NCBI GenBank assembly: GCA_014382015.1
Contig: JACNKN010000032.1
Coordinates: forward strand, 1 to 64,000
Source: Fidelibacterota bacterium
GTDB lineage: Bacteria > Fidelibacterota > Marinisomatia > Marinisomatales > TCS55
Length of the DNA: 64,000 bases
Reading direction: 5' to 3'
Below the pieces are notes generated by a model. The model was given only the letters and a program-made list of their open reading frames with translations, did not search any database and was not told where the DNA came from. Numbering within the stretch: position 1 is the stretch's first letter; every line of letters begins with the position of its first letter. This document shows, piece by piece, positions 19,578 through 28,913 of this stretch. The position numbers and the translations under genes were made by a program.

Positions 19578-22393
19578 TTAATAACGCCCACTTTAATAAT
19601 CTTTTCTTCCGATTTCCCATCTTTACTCACCACAACTCTTGCTAAATAAACGCCTGACTGAATATTGGATACGTCCCATTTAATTTCGTGTGCACCAGCG
19701 TTTGGCGATAACAGGGTAACACCTGGCCCCGGAATATCACTTATTTTAAATAATTGTTCTTCAAGTTTCTTTATGGGAAACCCGGCAATGTCATAGATAT
19801 TAATTTCAATATAATCAGCCCATCCGATTTGAACTCTAAATATAACATTTTCACCATAACTTGGGTTTGGGTATGCATAGGATTGATCCTTGTCCAAAAT
19901 AAAATATTTTGGAGTCATAGTAGTGTCAACCCTTAATAATCGAGAATTGTCTGGTGTAGCATATGTGTAATTCCACGCATTGCCACGGTAATCTAAACTC
20001 TTTTTATATGAAATAATTTTGTGATCCGTAATGATAGAATGATTTCCATTATAAAATCCGAGCCCCATTAATTCATTTCCGGAAGAAAATCGTTCCATTA
20101 CCTCTCCATCCATATTCAGTACTATTATATTTCCATCGATACTTTCATATACCAATTCCGGACTTTTATCTCCAATTAAATCCAACCCCAATACTGGTCC
20201 GACAGAACTTGTCTCAATAGGAAAACCATATTTATAAATATATTTAGAATCCAATACATGGATATTGCCCTTATAATCGGTAAGAACGATCTCTACATAC
20301 CCATCATTTTCGAGGTCAATTAATGAAAAATATTTAAAATCCCCTTCAAAGTTTAAATTTCCCATCGTTGGATCCCACCCTTTTCTTACCCCGGTAGAAT
20401 CAAAATAATAGGATTCCCCTTTGTAACGATTACGGTAGACAAAAGGATCATTATCCATTAATAAATTTTCAATTTCATCTTTCGTAATTGTAAGAAGAAA
20501 TTCTTTTTCCTTTATCCATACTTGTTGGTCATTTGCCTTTAGTAGTTGAATAGAACCTAAAACTGGTTTCTTATTTTCCCATATTCTTACAAATTCTTTT
20601 ATGGTTGGATCAAACTCAAACCATTCAACCACCCAATCATTATCCACAGATCTGAGTGTAGCTAATGCTGTTGGATTCGTATTTTGCGCTACACAAACTT
20701 GAAGATCCTTGCCTTCATTTTTGTAAAATGCATTTATATCATTTAGGTCATCTCCCCACCAGAGAGAATCGCCTGCTCCGATAAAATCCAAGTCACCATC
20801 ACCATCCACATCCCACTGAAAAAGAATGGATTTATTTTCATCCTTCAAATAAGCCACATCATAACTTGATGAAAGGGTAAACGACATGTTTTCCCCAGCT
20901 TTGGAGATGTTGCTGATATTGATGCCCGAATTCGCGCCAGAATTCGATTTTGTATTGGGATAGGTGAAAGATGAAAAATCCATACTTCCTTCTGCATTGG
21001 CGCGAAAATATTCCGGATTATCAGCAAACCACATATCGCCCCAATATCCGGAAGATGGGTCTGTAAATAGATTCGATATATATCCCATATCCTGGGCGCC
21101 GTCCGCTTCTTCCAGATCAATACCTCGATGTTTTCTATCGGAATTAATAGAAAATAAATCCAACCCTTCTCGAATTTTCTTTTCGTCAATATGCCAGATT
21201 AATAATCCCGATGCAGGCAAGCCCAAATTATAATTCAATATTTCCGTTATAACACCAGAATCATTCTTTTTTACACCTACAGAATCCATCAACACATGTA
21301 TAAAAGGAGGATATTCATCCGTTTTTTCCCAGACGACATACTGAGCGGAATCAACACTAACTCTATTTCTATACCAATTATTCCGATTTTCGATTAAAAA
21401 ATATTCATCTGTGCTAATTGGAATTTTGATAATACCAATTTTAGTATCACTGCTCATTGCAATATTTCCAGGATATTTAATCGTAGATGGAGTCTCCCAA
21501 CCGGCATAAATCCGCGTCCATGCATCTGGTGGTGCAGGGATTATACCTCTCCCATTATTTGACCCTTGATCCATAAGGGAAAAAACACCCACACCAGATA
21601 GGCCGGATTCCAAATCCCATAATGGAGGTAAACCAACCGCAAAACCTATCATCATGGCAAATGTACCCGTGATACTGTATTGTATATCACAAGGGCTGGA
21701 CAATTGATTAAAAATAGAATCGTCGTAAAAAAGATGATTTTGTGTTTCAGGAATAACAATTCCATTGGGGATGAACATCCGCCCAACTTGTATAGGTCCA
21801 CCCAAATGGGTATTGACCATATTTTTATCCACGTAAGTGGATGGAATATCTTCCGGTGTTGGATCGAGGAATGGTAAATTAAAATCCTGTCCTACGCCGG
21901 GATGAACAATCGTAATTAAATCAAATTGGCTAAAGTCAATATTATCCACTTCATATGCTCTATTAGTAGCATCCCTTAATAATTCGGTGATCCGTTTCTC
22001 ATGGACTTCATCCTGGCTAATCTCATGGTAATAATTCATGGGAGTATTGATTAAATAGCTGGATTCATTGGCTGAGGGAAATACTGTAGAATTCTGCAGA
22101 TCGATCCCAAACTTTCCATAAGACACTGATCGGTAATAGTTATCAACCGCTATAAGATGGGATTGAAAATAATTTTTATCATGCGGCGGCGGATCGATGG
22201 TATAATCCCCGCATTCGATTGGTTTTGCAGTATATAGAAAATCCCCGTTTCCTGAAACGCCAGGGTAATCCTGAACAGGAAATGACACACGAATGACTGC
22301 CACTTTCAAGTCCCCCAGGACTTGGGCATTTAGGGAGATCAATGCAGAAAGCAGAAGGACAATTGTCCACCTGCTCAATGGAGAATGGTTCAT
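19574..22393 (-). CDS. M6-like peptidase homologue lacking the zinc motif, with Por-type sorting domain
   Basis: A 939-residue secreted protein. A signal peptide (1-23) leads into an M6 (immune inhibitor A)-like domain containing VDNYYRSVSYGKF, VHPGVGQD (163-170), DAWTRIYAGW and FSLMD (271-275). At the position where M6 enzymes have HEFGHALGLPDLYD, this protein reads MMIGFAVGLPPLWD (247-260), so both zinc His residues and the catalytic Glu are gone. A repeat-like middle region with DxDGDxD (WDVDGDGDLDFIG) follows. The last 100 or so residues (YAYPNPSYGENVIF to VYLARVVVSKDGKSEEKIIKV) form a type IX secretion C-terminal sorting domain. It is probably a surface adhesin or scaffold rather than a protease (inference). 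It follows the PorV-like gene by 12 nt. Confidence 0.78.
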   Translation of the reverse strand: MNHSPLSRWTIVLLLSALISLNAQVLGDLKVAVIRVSFPVQDYPGVSGNGDFLYTAKPIECGDYTIDPPPHDKNYFQSHLIAVDNYYRSVSYGKFGIDLQNSTVFPSANESSYLINTPMNYYHEISQDEVHEKRITELLRDATNRAYEVDNIDFSQFDLITIVHPGVGQDFNLPFLDPTPEDIPSTYVDKNMVNTHLGGPIQVGRMFIPNGIVIPETQNHLFYDDSIFNQLSSPCDIQYSITGTFAMMIGFAVGLPPLWDLESGLSGVGVFSLMDQGSNNGRGIIPAPPDAWTRIYAGWETPSTIKYPGNIAMSSDTKIGIIKIPISTDEYFLIENRNNWYRNRVSVDSAQYVVWEKTDEYPPFIHVLMDSVGVKKNDSGVITEILNYNLGLPASGLLIWHIDEKKIREGLDLFSINSDRKHRGIDLEEADGAQDMGYISNLFTDPSSGYWGDMWFADNPEYFRANAEGSMDFSSFTYPNTKSNSGANSGINISNISKAGENMSFTLSSSYDVAYLKDENKSILFQWDVDGDGDLDFIGAGDSLWWGDDLNDINAFYKNEGKDLQVCVAQNTNPTALATLRSVDNDWVVEWFEFDPTIKEFVRIWENKKPVLGSIQLLKANDQQVWIKEKEFLLTITKDEIENLLMDNDPFVYRNRYKGESYYFDSTGVRKGWDPTMGNLNFEGDFKYFSLIDLENDGYVEIVLTDYKGNIHVLDSKYIYKYGFPIETSSVGPVLGLDLIGDKSPELVYESIDGNIIVLNMDGEVMERFSSGNELMGLGFYNGNHSIITDHKIISYKKSLDYRGNAWNYTYATPDNSRLLRVDTTMTPKYFILDKDQSYAYPNPSYGENVIFRVQIGWADYIEINIYDIAGFPIKKLEEQLFKISDIPGPGVTLLSPNAGAHEIKWDVSNIQSGVYLARVVVSKDGKSEEKIIKVGVIK

Positions 22394-22405
22394 TCGAAAT
22401 TCAGG

Positions 22406-23767
22406 TTAAAACTGAATATTCATGGAGAACCGCATGGTATTGGTCAGAGGGTGACCCGGTTGCCCAGATGTATATCCAAAATCAAAACCATAATTAGAGA
22501 AGCGCAATCCAACCCCAAAAGTTGGGTTTTGAATTTTCCCGGTTTTATCAAAATAATAACCGGTTCTCAAAGCAAAATAGGAGGAGTACCAATACTCTAA
22601 ACCAAAGTTATGCACCAACTTATCTAATTCATCAGAAATAGAACGGTCTTTGGCTGACCCCACTTCTTTTTGGCCCCATTCGTTATATATTCCCCAATTA
22701 TCATCTCCAAATGTGGCACCATATTCATTGGCTGTATTGATCATTTCTTCCGGATCGCGATTTCCATTGTCATTGGCATCCCCTGCCCATTCCCAGCCAC
22801 CAATCTTTTTATCCGATTCTTCCCCAGCGGGAGACCGATCAATATCACCTCCCAATAGCCAGTCATCTACCCAAGACGTAAATATGGCTTTAAATAGCCG
22901 ATCCTTGTGTGCGGATTCCAGTACACCATTTTGATTATAATTCGCATTTTTTATCGCCGCTTTCCCATCTTTATCAAATCCACCTACAATACCATCACCA
23001 TCCCAATCCATGTCTGGATAGGACGCCACTAAGAGTTTATCAACATCATACACCATTTTAAGGCTGTTATAATCATTTTTGAATATTTCGTATGCCAGCC
23101 CAAGAGTCAGATTAGTCGGCTGGGGATCTGCCTGATCCGGATCAATGAATGAAACCTTAGGGCCAATGTTTGTCATAGTGACACCTATATCCAACTTGGG
23201 TGTTAAGAATTCTTTATGCATATAACCTAAATCGAAGCCAAAATCAGTGGAGGTTCCTTTTCCCTTTTCTGACCCGGTACCCAATTCAACTAAATGCTGG
23301 TAGGATATTTTGGCATTCATGCCAAAAGATGATGTGGACGAAAGTTTCGTACTATAAGAGAGGGCTGCAGCCGTCATATAAGAAGTGAATTTCCCTTGAT
23401 ATTGAGCGTATTCATCCATCCGGACTTGTTCACCCAGATTTAAATAAATTAAATGACCACCCAGACTTCCCAAAGTCGGAAATGTTTTCCGAAATCCTAA
23501 AAATTCGTAATACAAGTCATCGGCTAAGTTCGGGAGCCAATTCACGTGCATAAATGCAATTTCAGATCCAGTTTGAAAAGCGAGCCCTGCAGGATTCCAA
23601 TAACTGGCATATGCATCATTGGCAATGGCAACTTGTGCTTCTCCCATACCACCGGCACGTGCACCGGGAGATATGAGCAGAAAAATAGCGCCTGCTTCAC
23701 TTTGCGCATTGAGGGACGGACTGCAAAAAAGCAGAAGCGCCGCCACAATTGAATATATTCGTTTCAT
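22406..23767 (-). CDS. PorV/PorQ-family outer membrane barrel
   Basis: A 453-residue beta-barrel with a signal peptide (1-21) and the family block PGARAGGMGEAQVAIANDAY followed by YWNPAGLA. This is typical of the PorV/UPF0164 family, whose best-known member shuttles sorting-domain proteins in the type IX secretion system. Late strands such as FGVGLRFSNYGFDFGYT and MRFSMNIQF close the barrel. It carries an extra loop region (about 250-345) with Asp-rich stretches (DMDWDGDGIVGG, GDANDNGNRDPEE) resembling calcium-binding thrombospondin-3 or dockerin loops. It heads an operon whose next gene encodes a sorting-domain protein, supporting a PorV-like role (inference). Confidence 0.82.
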   Translation of the reverse strand: MKRIYSIVAALLLFCSPSLNAQSEAGAIFLLISPGARAGGMGEAQVAIANDAYASYWNPAGLAFQTGSEIAFMHVNWLPNLADDLYYEFLGFRKTFPTLGSLGGHLIYLNLGEQVRMDEYAQYQGKFTSYMTAAALSYSTKLSSTSSFGMNAKISYQHLVELGTGSEKGKGTSTDFGFDLGYMHKEFLTPKLDIGVTMTNIGPKVSFIDPDQADPQPTNLTLGLAYEIFKNDYNSLKMVYDVDKLLVASYPDMDWDGDGIVGGFDKDGKAAIKNANYNQNGVLESAHKDRLFKAIFTSWVDDWLLGGDIDRSPAGEESDKKIGGWEWAGDANDNGNRDPEEMINTANEYGATFGDDNWGIYNEWGQKEVGSAKDRSISDELDKLVHNFGLEYWYSSYFALRTGYYFDKTGKIQNPTFGVGLRFSNYGFDFGYTSGQPGHPLTNTMRFSMNIQF

Positions 23768-23911
23768 AGAAATAGTCCTTTCCCCGATTCGGGGTATAAT
23801 GTTTAAAAATGTTTGAAACGTATCAACCGTTAGCGATGTTTTATTGGCACTCCTGTGATTTGTATGAAATTACCCTATTCTGATCTATCGAGGCAAGGAA
23901 TTGTAAAATTA

Positions 23912-25702
23912 TTAATTGACAGTCCATGTAGATAAAATCGGGATATAAGTGATGGCCAAAACACTCAAAAGCATGACCATAAAAAATGGCAAAGTGGATT
24001 TATATATGGTAGGCATATTCTCGTCAAATCGATAGGCAGACAAAAATAAATTCATTCCAACAGGGGGCGTTAAAAACCCAAGTTCAAGGTTTGCAATAAA
24101 TATAATGGCTAAATGAACCGGGTCTATACCAAAATAAGCACCCAAGGGCGTAATGAGGGGTACCACAATGATAATTGCGGAAAAAATATCCATCATGCAA
24201 CCAACGGCGAGTAGGAAAACATTTAGCATCAATAGAAAAACCAATTTCGAGCTGATAAATGTTTTAACCCAAGCCAGCAGTTTAAATGGAATTTCTGCAT
24301 CCACTAAATAACTGGTCAATCCCATAGCCACACCTAAGATAATCAGAACGCCGCCAATCAGCGTGGAGCAATCAAGGATAATTTTCCTCAAATCTTTACT
24401 CTTTAAATCTTTATATACAAATACCTCTATAATAAATACGTAAACGACTGTCATCGCAGCCGTTTCCACCAATGTTGTAAATCCGCCAAAAATTCCGAAT
24501 AAAATAAAAAAGGGAATCATGGCTTCCCATTTCGTTTCAATTATGGATTCTTTGATTTTCGTTAAATCGAACTTCTGTCGTCTTATGTGTTGTGCTTCGC
24601 CCTGCCAGACGGCCCATCCACCGATTATAGCCACTCTCAAAAATCCTGGAACGATTCCGGCCAGAAAAATCGTTTTCACTGAGACTGCTGCCGTTACGCC
24701 ATAAATAATTAAGGGTAAACTGGGTGGAAATAGTAAACCTAAAGATCCAGCAACCGTTATGAGTCCCAAAGAAAATTGTTTTGAATACCCTTCTTTTGTT
24801 AACAATGGATACAGCAACCCACCCAACGCCAGTATGGTGACGCCGGAACCGCCTGTTAAAGCAGTAAAAAATCCGCATAAGAGAACGAGGACAATTGGTG
24901 TCCCTCCCGGGATCCATCCAAAAGATGCCCGAAATAATCGAACTAACCTTTCAGAAGCACGGCTTTCAGCCAGGATATACCCCGCCAATGTAAAAAGAGG
25001 TATGGTGGATAATGTCGGTGAAACAACAATTCGATATGCTTCAGCTGGTATAGCTGAAAGTGGTATATATTCCCGCCAGAAAAAAAGAATGGCTAATCCG
25101 CCCAAACCAATAAATATAGGTGCACCTTTGTAAATTGCAAATAATATGAAAAGGATACTCACCCACATGAAAACGGTTGATTCACGTAAAAAGTTAAATC
25201 GATTTACCTGGGCTAAGAGAACAACACCCATCAGGAGAATTCCACGATTCCGCCATTTGTTATATCCGTTCATAAACAAATGAATCACAATGAGAAATAA
25301 ACCGATTGGCATAACAAGCTGGGCCACCCACCGTGGCAAATATGGCGCAATATTCATGGGATAAGCCATTTCAACTTTTACTAATTCCCAACTGCCGTAT
25401 GCCAAAGCTAATACAATAAAAATAGTCGTGATTTTACCAATAAACTTTGCCCAGTTAATGGACGGATTCACAGCAAATAACGGCTCGGTTGTCAGCGCCA
25501 ATAATTTATTCCGCCGCGCTGCAATAACAGCACCGGTAAAACCAATCCATAAGGTTAAATGCTGCACAAGAACAGGAGAAGCGACAACACCTGTCGTCCC
25601 AAATAACCGTGTTATGACTTCAATAGCCGGTAGTAATACAAGTGCAATAAATACAAATAAGGTAAAATACTTTTCGATGGATTTTATATTAAAATAATGC
25701 AC
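23912..25702 (-). CDS. TRAP transporter fused small/large permease (DctQM)
   Basis: A 596-residue membrane protein joining the four-helix DctQ domain (about 1-165, with LTLWIGFTGAVIAARRNK) to the large DctM permease (about 170-596, with TLFTLAGYILAESRASERLV-like and FFTALTGGSGVTILALGG blocks). DctM catalyses Na+-driven import of substrates, often organic acids, delivered by the periplasmic binding protein. It is the last gene of a TatT-DctP-DctQM set, with 12 nt to the binding protein. Substrate unknown. Confidence 0.92.
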   Translation of the reverse strand: MHYFNIKSIEKYFTLFVFIALVLLPAIEVITRLFGTTGVVASPVLVQHLTLWIGFTGAVIAARRNKLLALTTEPLFAVNPSINWAKFIGKITTIFIVLALAYGSWELVKVEMAYPMNIAPYLPRWVAQLVMPIGLFLIVIHLFMNGYNKWRNRGILLMGVVLLAQVNRFNFLRESTVFMWVSILFILFAIYKGAPIFIGLGGLAILFFWREYIPLSAIPAEAYRIVVSPTLSTIPLFTLAGYILAESRASERLVRLFRASFGWIPGGTPIVLVLLCGFFTALTGGSGVTILALGGLLYPLLTKEGYSKQFSLGLITVAGSLGLLFPPSLPLIIYGVTAAVSVKTIFLAGIVPGFLRVAIIGGWAVWQGEAQHIRRQKFDLTKIKESIIETKWEAMIPFFILFGIFGGFTTLVETAAMTVVYVFIIEVFVYKDLKSKDLRKIILDCSTLIGGVLIILGVAMGLTSYLVDAEIPFKLLAWVKTFISSKLVFLLMLNVFLLAVGCMMDIFSAIIIVVPLITPLGAYFGIDPVHLAIIFIANLELGFLTPPVGMNLFLSAYRFDENMPTIYKSTLPFFMVMLLSVLAITYIPILSTWTVN

Positions 25703-25714
25703 AAAAAATGAAAT

Positions 25715-26710
25715 TTATTTCTTACGGGAATCCATTTCGTTTTTGACCTCCATTAGCCGGTCAAAAGTGACTTCATCTATTAGAGTTCCCCTAAAATCAG
25801 GATACATTCTTTCGATAAGTGCTTTCCACTCCATTACCTGTTCTGGAGTGGGTGTATTCACCTTAAGCCCGTATTCCACCATAACATCAATCGCTTTACC
25901 CGATTCATGTCTGTTTTTTTCCTGAAAACCTGTCCCAATTTTTTGTGCAATTTCCATCATCGATGCTTGGTGTTCCGGTTTTATGCGACGCCAAGTTCGG
26001 TTATCAATCACGATGGCAGCTGTCAAATTTCCCCATTTCATGTTAAGCATGTTATCGGCAATTCCAAACAATTGCTGAGATAATGCATAAATTGGATTGA
26101 AACCAAGAGAATTCACCAAACCCGTTTGTAAACCGGATAAAACATCTGTCATAGCCAAAGGAACGGGTTGGTATCCGTGTTTTTCATAAAGCTGAGCTGT
26201 TTTATAATCTCCAGCCCAAATAAATATTTTTGTTTTTTTAAGATCCTCTGGTGTGTAAACAGGTTCCGATGAAAACCAATACGCCCATCCCACATCAACC
26301 ATGGTTAAAATTTTGAATCCGTTTTTTTCCGTTACTGACAATAATTCATGACTGAGACGAGAGCGAACAAAATCAACTTCTTCATACGTTTGATAGAGCA
26401 TGGGCATATAGAATGCAGTAAAATATGGATTAATTTCTGTCATTCCCTCATTGGTAATTGCAGCACCATGGATTTGGCCAATACGCATTTTACGAATCAT
26501 ATCCCTTTCATCCCCCACGACGCCTCCGGGGTAAATCCGTAATCGCACCTCACCGTTAGTGACTTCTGTCCATTGCTGACCTAAATCAACAAGTAAACCA
26601 TGCCATTCAGTGCCTTCCGGTGCTAATGTTGCCATTTTTACAATAATCTTTTTTGCCCATAATAACTGGACAGAAAAACAAATAATGAGAATGAGAATGT
26701 GTCGTTTCAT
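25715..26710 (-). CDS. TRAP transporter substrate-binding protein (DctP)
   Basis: A 331-residue periplasmic binding protein with a signal peptide (MKRHILILIICFSVQLLWAK) and DctP-family blocks: IVKMATLAPEGTEWH, EVRLRIYPGGVVGDERDMI, MRIGQIHGAAIT and LPLAMTDVLSGLQTG-like LAMTDVLSGLQTGLVNSLG. The protein captures a ligand, usually a carboxylate, for the QM permease. It sits between the TatT lipoprotein gene and DctQM. The ligand cannot be deduced from sequence. Confidence 0.92.
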   Translation of the reverse strand: MKRHILILIICFSVQLLWAKKIIVKMATLAPEGTEWHGLLVDLGQQWTEVTNGEVRLRIYPGGVVGDERDMIRKMRIGQIHGAAITNEGMTEINPYFTAFYMPMLYQTYEEVDFVRSRLSHELLSVTEKNGFKILTMVDVGWAYWFSSEPVYTPEDLKKTKIFIWAGDYKTAQLYEKHGYQPVPLAMTDVLSGLQTGLVNSLGFNPIYALSQQLFGIADNMLNMKWGNLTAAIVIDNRTWRRIKPEHQASMMEIAQKIGTGFQEKNRHESGKAIDVMVEYGLKVNTPTPEQVMEWKALIERMYPDFRGTLIDEVTFDRLMEVKNEMDSRKK

Positions 26711-26716
26711 AGTTTT

Positions 26717-27628
26717 TTATTCATAGAAGAATTCATCAATATTATCCAGAAGCCATTGGGCCCGATTACGGTTGATTTGATTTGCCAAAGATATATCTTT
26801 GTCTTCCTTCATATCAATATTTAACGCCTTATATAATAGATTAGTGAATTCATTTCGATTCTGAGTTTTAATAGCAACACTTTCAGCCATGGTTACATAC
26901 GGTCCTAAATCATGACCTTTTGATGCAGTCACTGCTTTTTCAAAATATTCCTTCGCAATAATTTCTTTATCATCCGGAGGGTCATGTCGATTCATGGTAA
27001 AGGAAATCATCGCTGAATATAAAGCGCCCTTATTCCAATCCGGATCGATAGATAGTGCAGTTTCCAAAAGGCTCCCTACCCTTGGGAGTAAAACCACCCA
27101 TTCGGGATTGGCTCTGCTTGATTTAATTGCACCGCCATAAGCCGCTGCTGTCCAATACAATTTTGGAATATCTGACTTATCAAATTTTGGCATTTGATTT
27201 GATTGATTACTAATCCAACTATCATATTCACCATAGGTTATTGATAATGATTGATTCCCGTACTCCACTGCTTGGCTAAAATATTTGTTTGCCTCTACAT
27301 ACAATATTTTTCCATCATTATAATCAGTCATAATCAGTCGATCTGCTTCTTCCATTATAAACCCAAATGTGTACTGGGTTAAGGCTTGGCATCCTTTCTG
27401 TAATAACTCAGGGTCTTCCTGATTTTTTGAAAGTTTATTTTCGATTCTTCCAACATAATAATGATATCCGCCCTTAGCCCATTCCGGTTTTTGCTGAAGA
27501 ATTATCATTTGGGGGCTGCATGCTAAGCCCGCAAATATGATGAAACTCAATAATAATTTGGAGAAATTTTGTTGAATGAGGACCGAAAAATTAATCGTGT
27601 AATTCACGATATAGAGGGAATGAATCAC
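26717..27628 (-). CDS. TRAP-associated TPR lipoprotein (TatT-like)
   Basis: A 303-residue lipoprotein with a lipobox GLAC (Cys37) and an all-helical body ([34 protein letters not shown]) that resembles TatT/TP0956, the trimeric TPR-like partner of the binding protein in Treponema TRAP systems. The order TatT-DctP-DctQM is the same as tp0956-tp0958. The annotated ATG at 27628 lies inside glyA, overlapping it by 38 nt, and gives a long n-region (24 residues) before the hydrophobic core; no better ATG is present, but a shorter non-ATG start is possible. Confidence 0.78.
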   Translation of the reverse strand: MIHSLYIVNYTINFSVLIQQNFSKLLLSFIIFAGLACSPQMIILQQKPEWAKGGYHYYVGRIENKLSKNQEDPELLQKGCQALTQYTFGFIMEEADRLIMTDYNDGKILYVEANKYFSQAVEYGNQSLSITYGEYDSWISNQSNQMPKFDKSDIPKLYWTAAAYGGAIKSSRANPEWVVLLPRVGSLLETALSIDPDWNKGALYSAMISFTMNRHDPPDDKEIIAKEYFEKAVTASKGHDLGPYVTMAESVAIKTQNRNEFTNLLYKALNIDMKEDKDISLANQINRNRAQWLLDNIDEFFYE

Positions 27629-28910
27629 AGATGGTGTTTACCTCTGACTTCACGCGGTCGTTAGTTGTATCATTTTCTATGTCTGAAATGACCTGATCAA
27701 TAAGATCCACAATATGGTTCATTTCATTTTTACCCATACCGCGCGTTGTAATGGCTGGGGTTCCCACACGCATTCCACTGGTAACAAACGGACTCCGTTC
27801 ATCGAATGGAACCATATTCTTATTCACCGTAATGCCAGCTCTTTCTAATGCTTTTTCTGCTGCTTTCCCTGTAACACCTTTATGTGTAAGGTCTATGAGA
27901 ATCACATGAGTATCCGTACCACCGGAAACCAATTGATAGTCTTTTTCCAAGAGTGCATTTGCCATGGTTTGGGCATTGTCCACAATTTGTTGGGCATAGG
28001 TTTTGAACTCCGGCTTCAATGCTTCACCAAACGCAACTGCCTTTGCAGCAATAATATGCATGAGTGGACCGCCCTGGATTCCAGGCATTACTGTGGAATT
28101 TAATAATTCTGATATCATTTTTGTCCGGCCGGACTTCGGTGCAACAACTCCCCATGGGTTTTCAACATCTTTATCCATTAAAATCATTCCACCTCTCGGC
28201 CCACGAAGTGTTTTATGGGTGGTGGTGGTCACCACATCGCAATAAGGCATGGGAGAGGGGTGAATACCTGTGGCCACCAATCCAGCAGGATGGGCAATAT
28301 CAGCCATTAAAAAGGCACCGACTTCATCAGCGATTTCACGAAATTGTTCAAATTCAATAAACCTTGGATAGGCACTTCCCCCGCAGATAATAATTTTAGG
28401 TTTATGTTCCTTCGCCTGTTTACGACATTCATCAAAATTAACGCGACCCGTTTCTCGGCTAACTTGATATGAGACAACATTATATAATTTCCCCGAAAAA
28501 TTTACAGGGCTGCCATGGGTCAAATGTCCACCATGAGCTAAATCCAATCCCATAATGGTATCACCCACATTCAGGAATGTCATGAGTGCAGCCATATTCG
28601 CTTGTGAACCGGAGTGGGGCTGAACATTGGCATAGCCGCAATTGAAAAGTTTTTGAGCCCGTTCCCTGGCCAAATTCTCAGCTTCATCTACATGCTCACA
28701 TCCCCCATAATATCTTGCGCCGGGATATCCTTCTGCGTATTTATTGGTCATGACCCCGCCGGCCATTTCAAGAACAGGGTAACTGACAAAGTTCTCTGAC
28801 GCAATTAACTCTAGAGTATGATCCTCTCTGGAGACTTCGCGCATTAATATATCATATAATTCAGAATCTGTATTTTGTAGAAAAGTATAAGGCTCTTTGG
28901 TGGATACCAC
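27591..28910 (-). CDS. glyA: Serine hydroxymethyltransferase
   Basis: GlyA interconverts serine and glycine with tetrahydrofolate, supplying one-carbon units. The 439-residue PLP enzyme starts at a GTG and has [38 protein letters not shown], the PLP-lysine block [16 protein letters not shown] and IRVGTPA-like [13 protein letters not shown]. All active-site blocks are intact. It lies 3 nt after the TPR lipoprotein gene and overlaps tatT. Confidence 0.97.
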   Translation of the reverse strand: MVSTKEPYTFLQNTDSELYDILMREVSREDHTLELIASENFVSYPVLEMAGGVMTNKYAEGYPGARYYGGCEHVDEAENLARERAQKLFNCGYANVQPHSGSQANMAALMTFLNVGDTIMGLDLAHGGHLTHGSPVNFSGKLYNVVSYQVSRETGRVNFDECRKQAKEHKPKIIICGGSAYPRFIEFEQFREIADEVGAFLMADIAHPAGLVATGIHPSPMPYCDVVTTTTHKTLRGPRGGMILMDKDVENPWGVVAPKSGRTKMISELLNSTVMPGIQGGPLMHIIAAKAVAFGEALKPEFKTYAQQIVDNAQTMANALLEKDYQLVSGGTDTHVILIDLTHKGVTGKAAEKALERAGITVNKNMVPFDERSPFVTSGMRVGTPAITTRGMGKNEMNHIVDLIDQVISDIENDTTNDRVKSEVNTICDSFPLYRELHD

Positions 28911-28913
28911 TAT

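Noticed and set aside
23774-23786. CCCCGATTCGGGG hairpin just upstream of the PorV-like gene
   Set aside because: The loop would be too small for the full stem and there is no T-run; too short to call a regulatory element.
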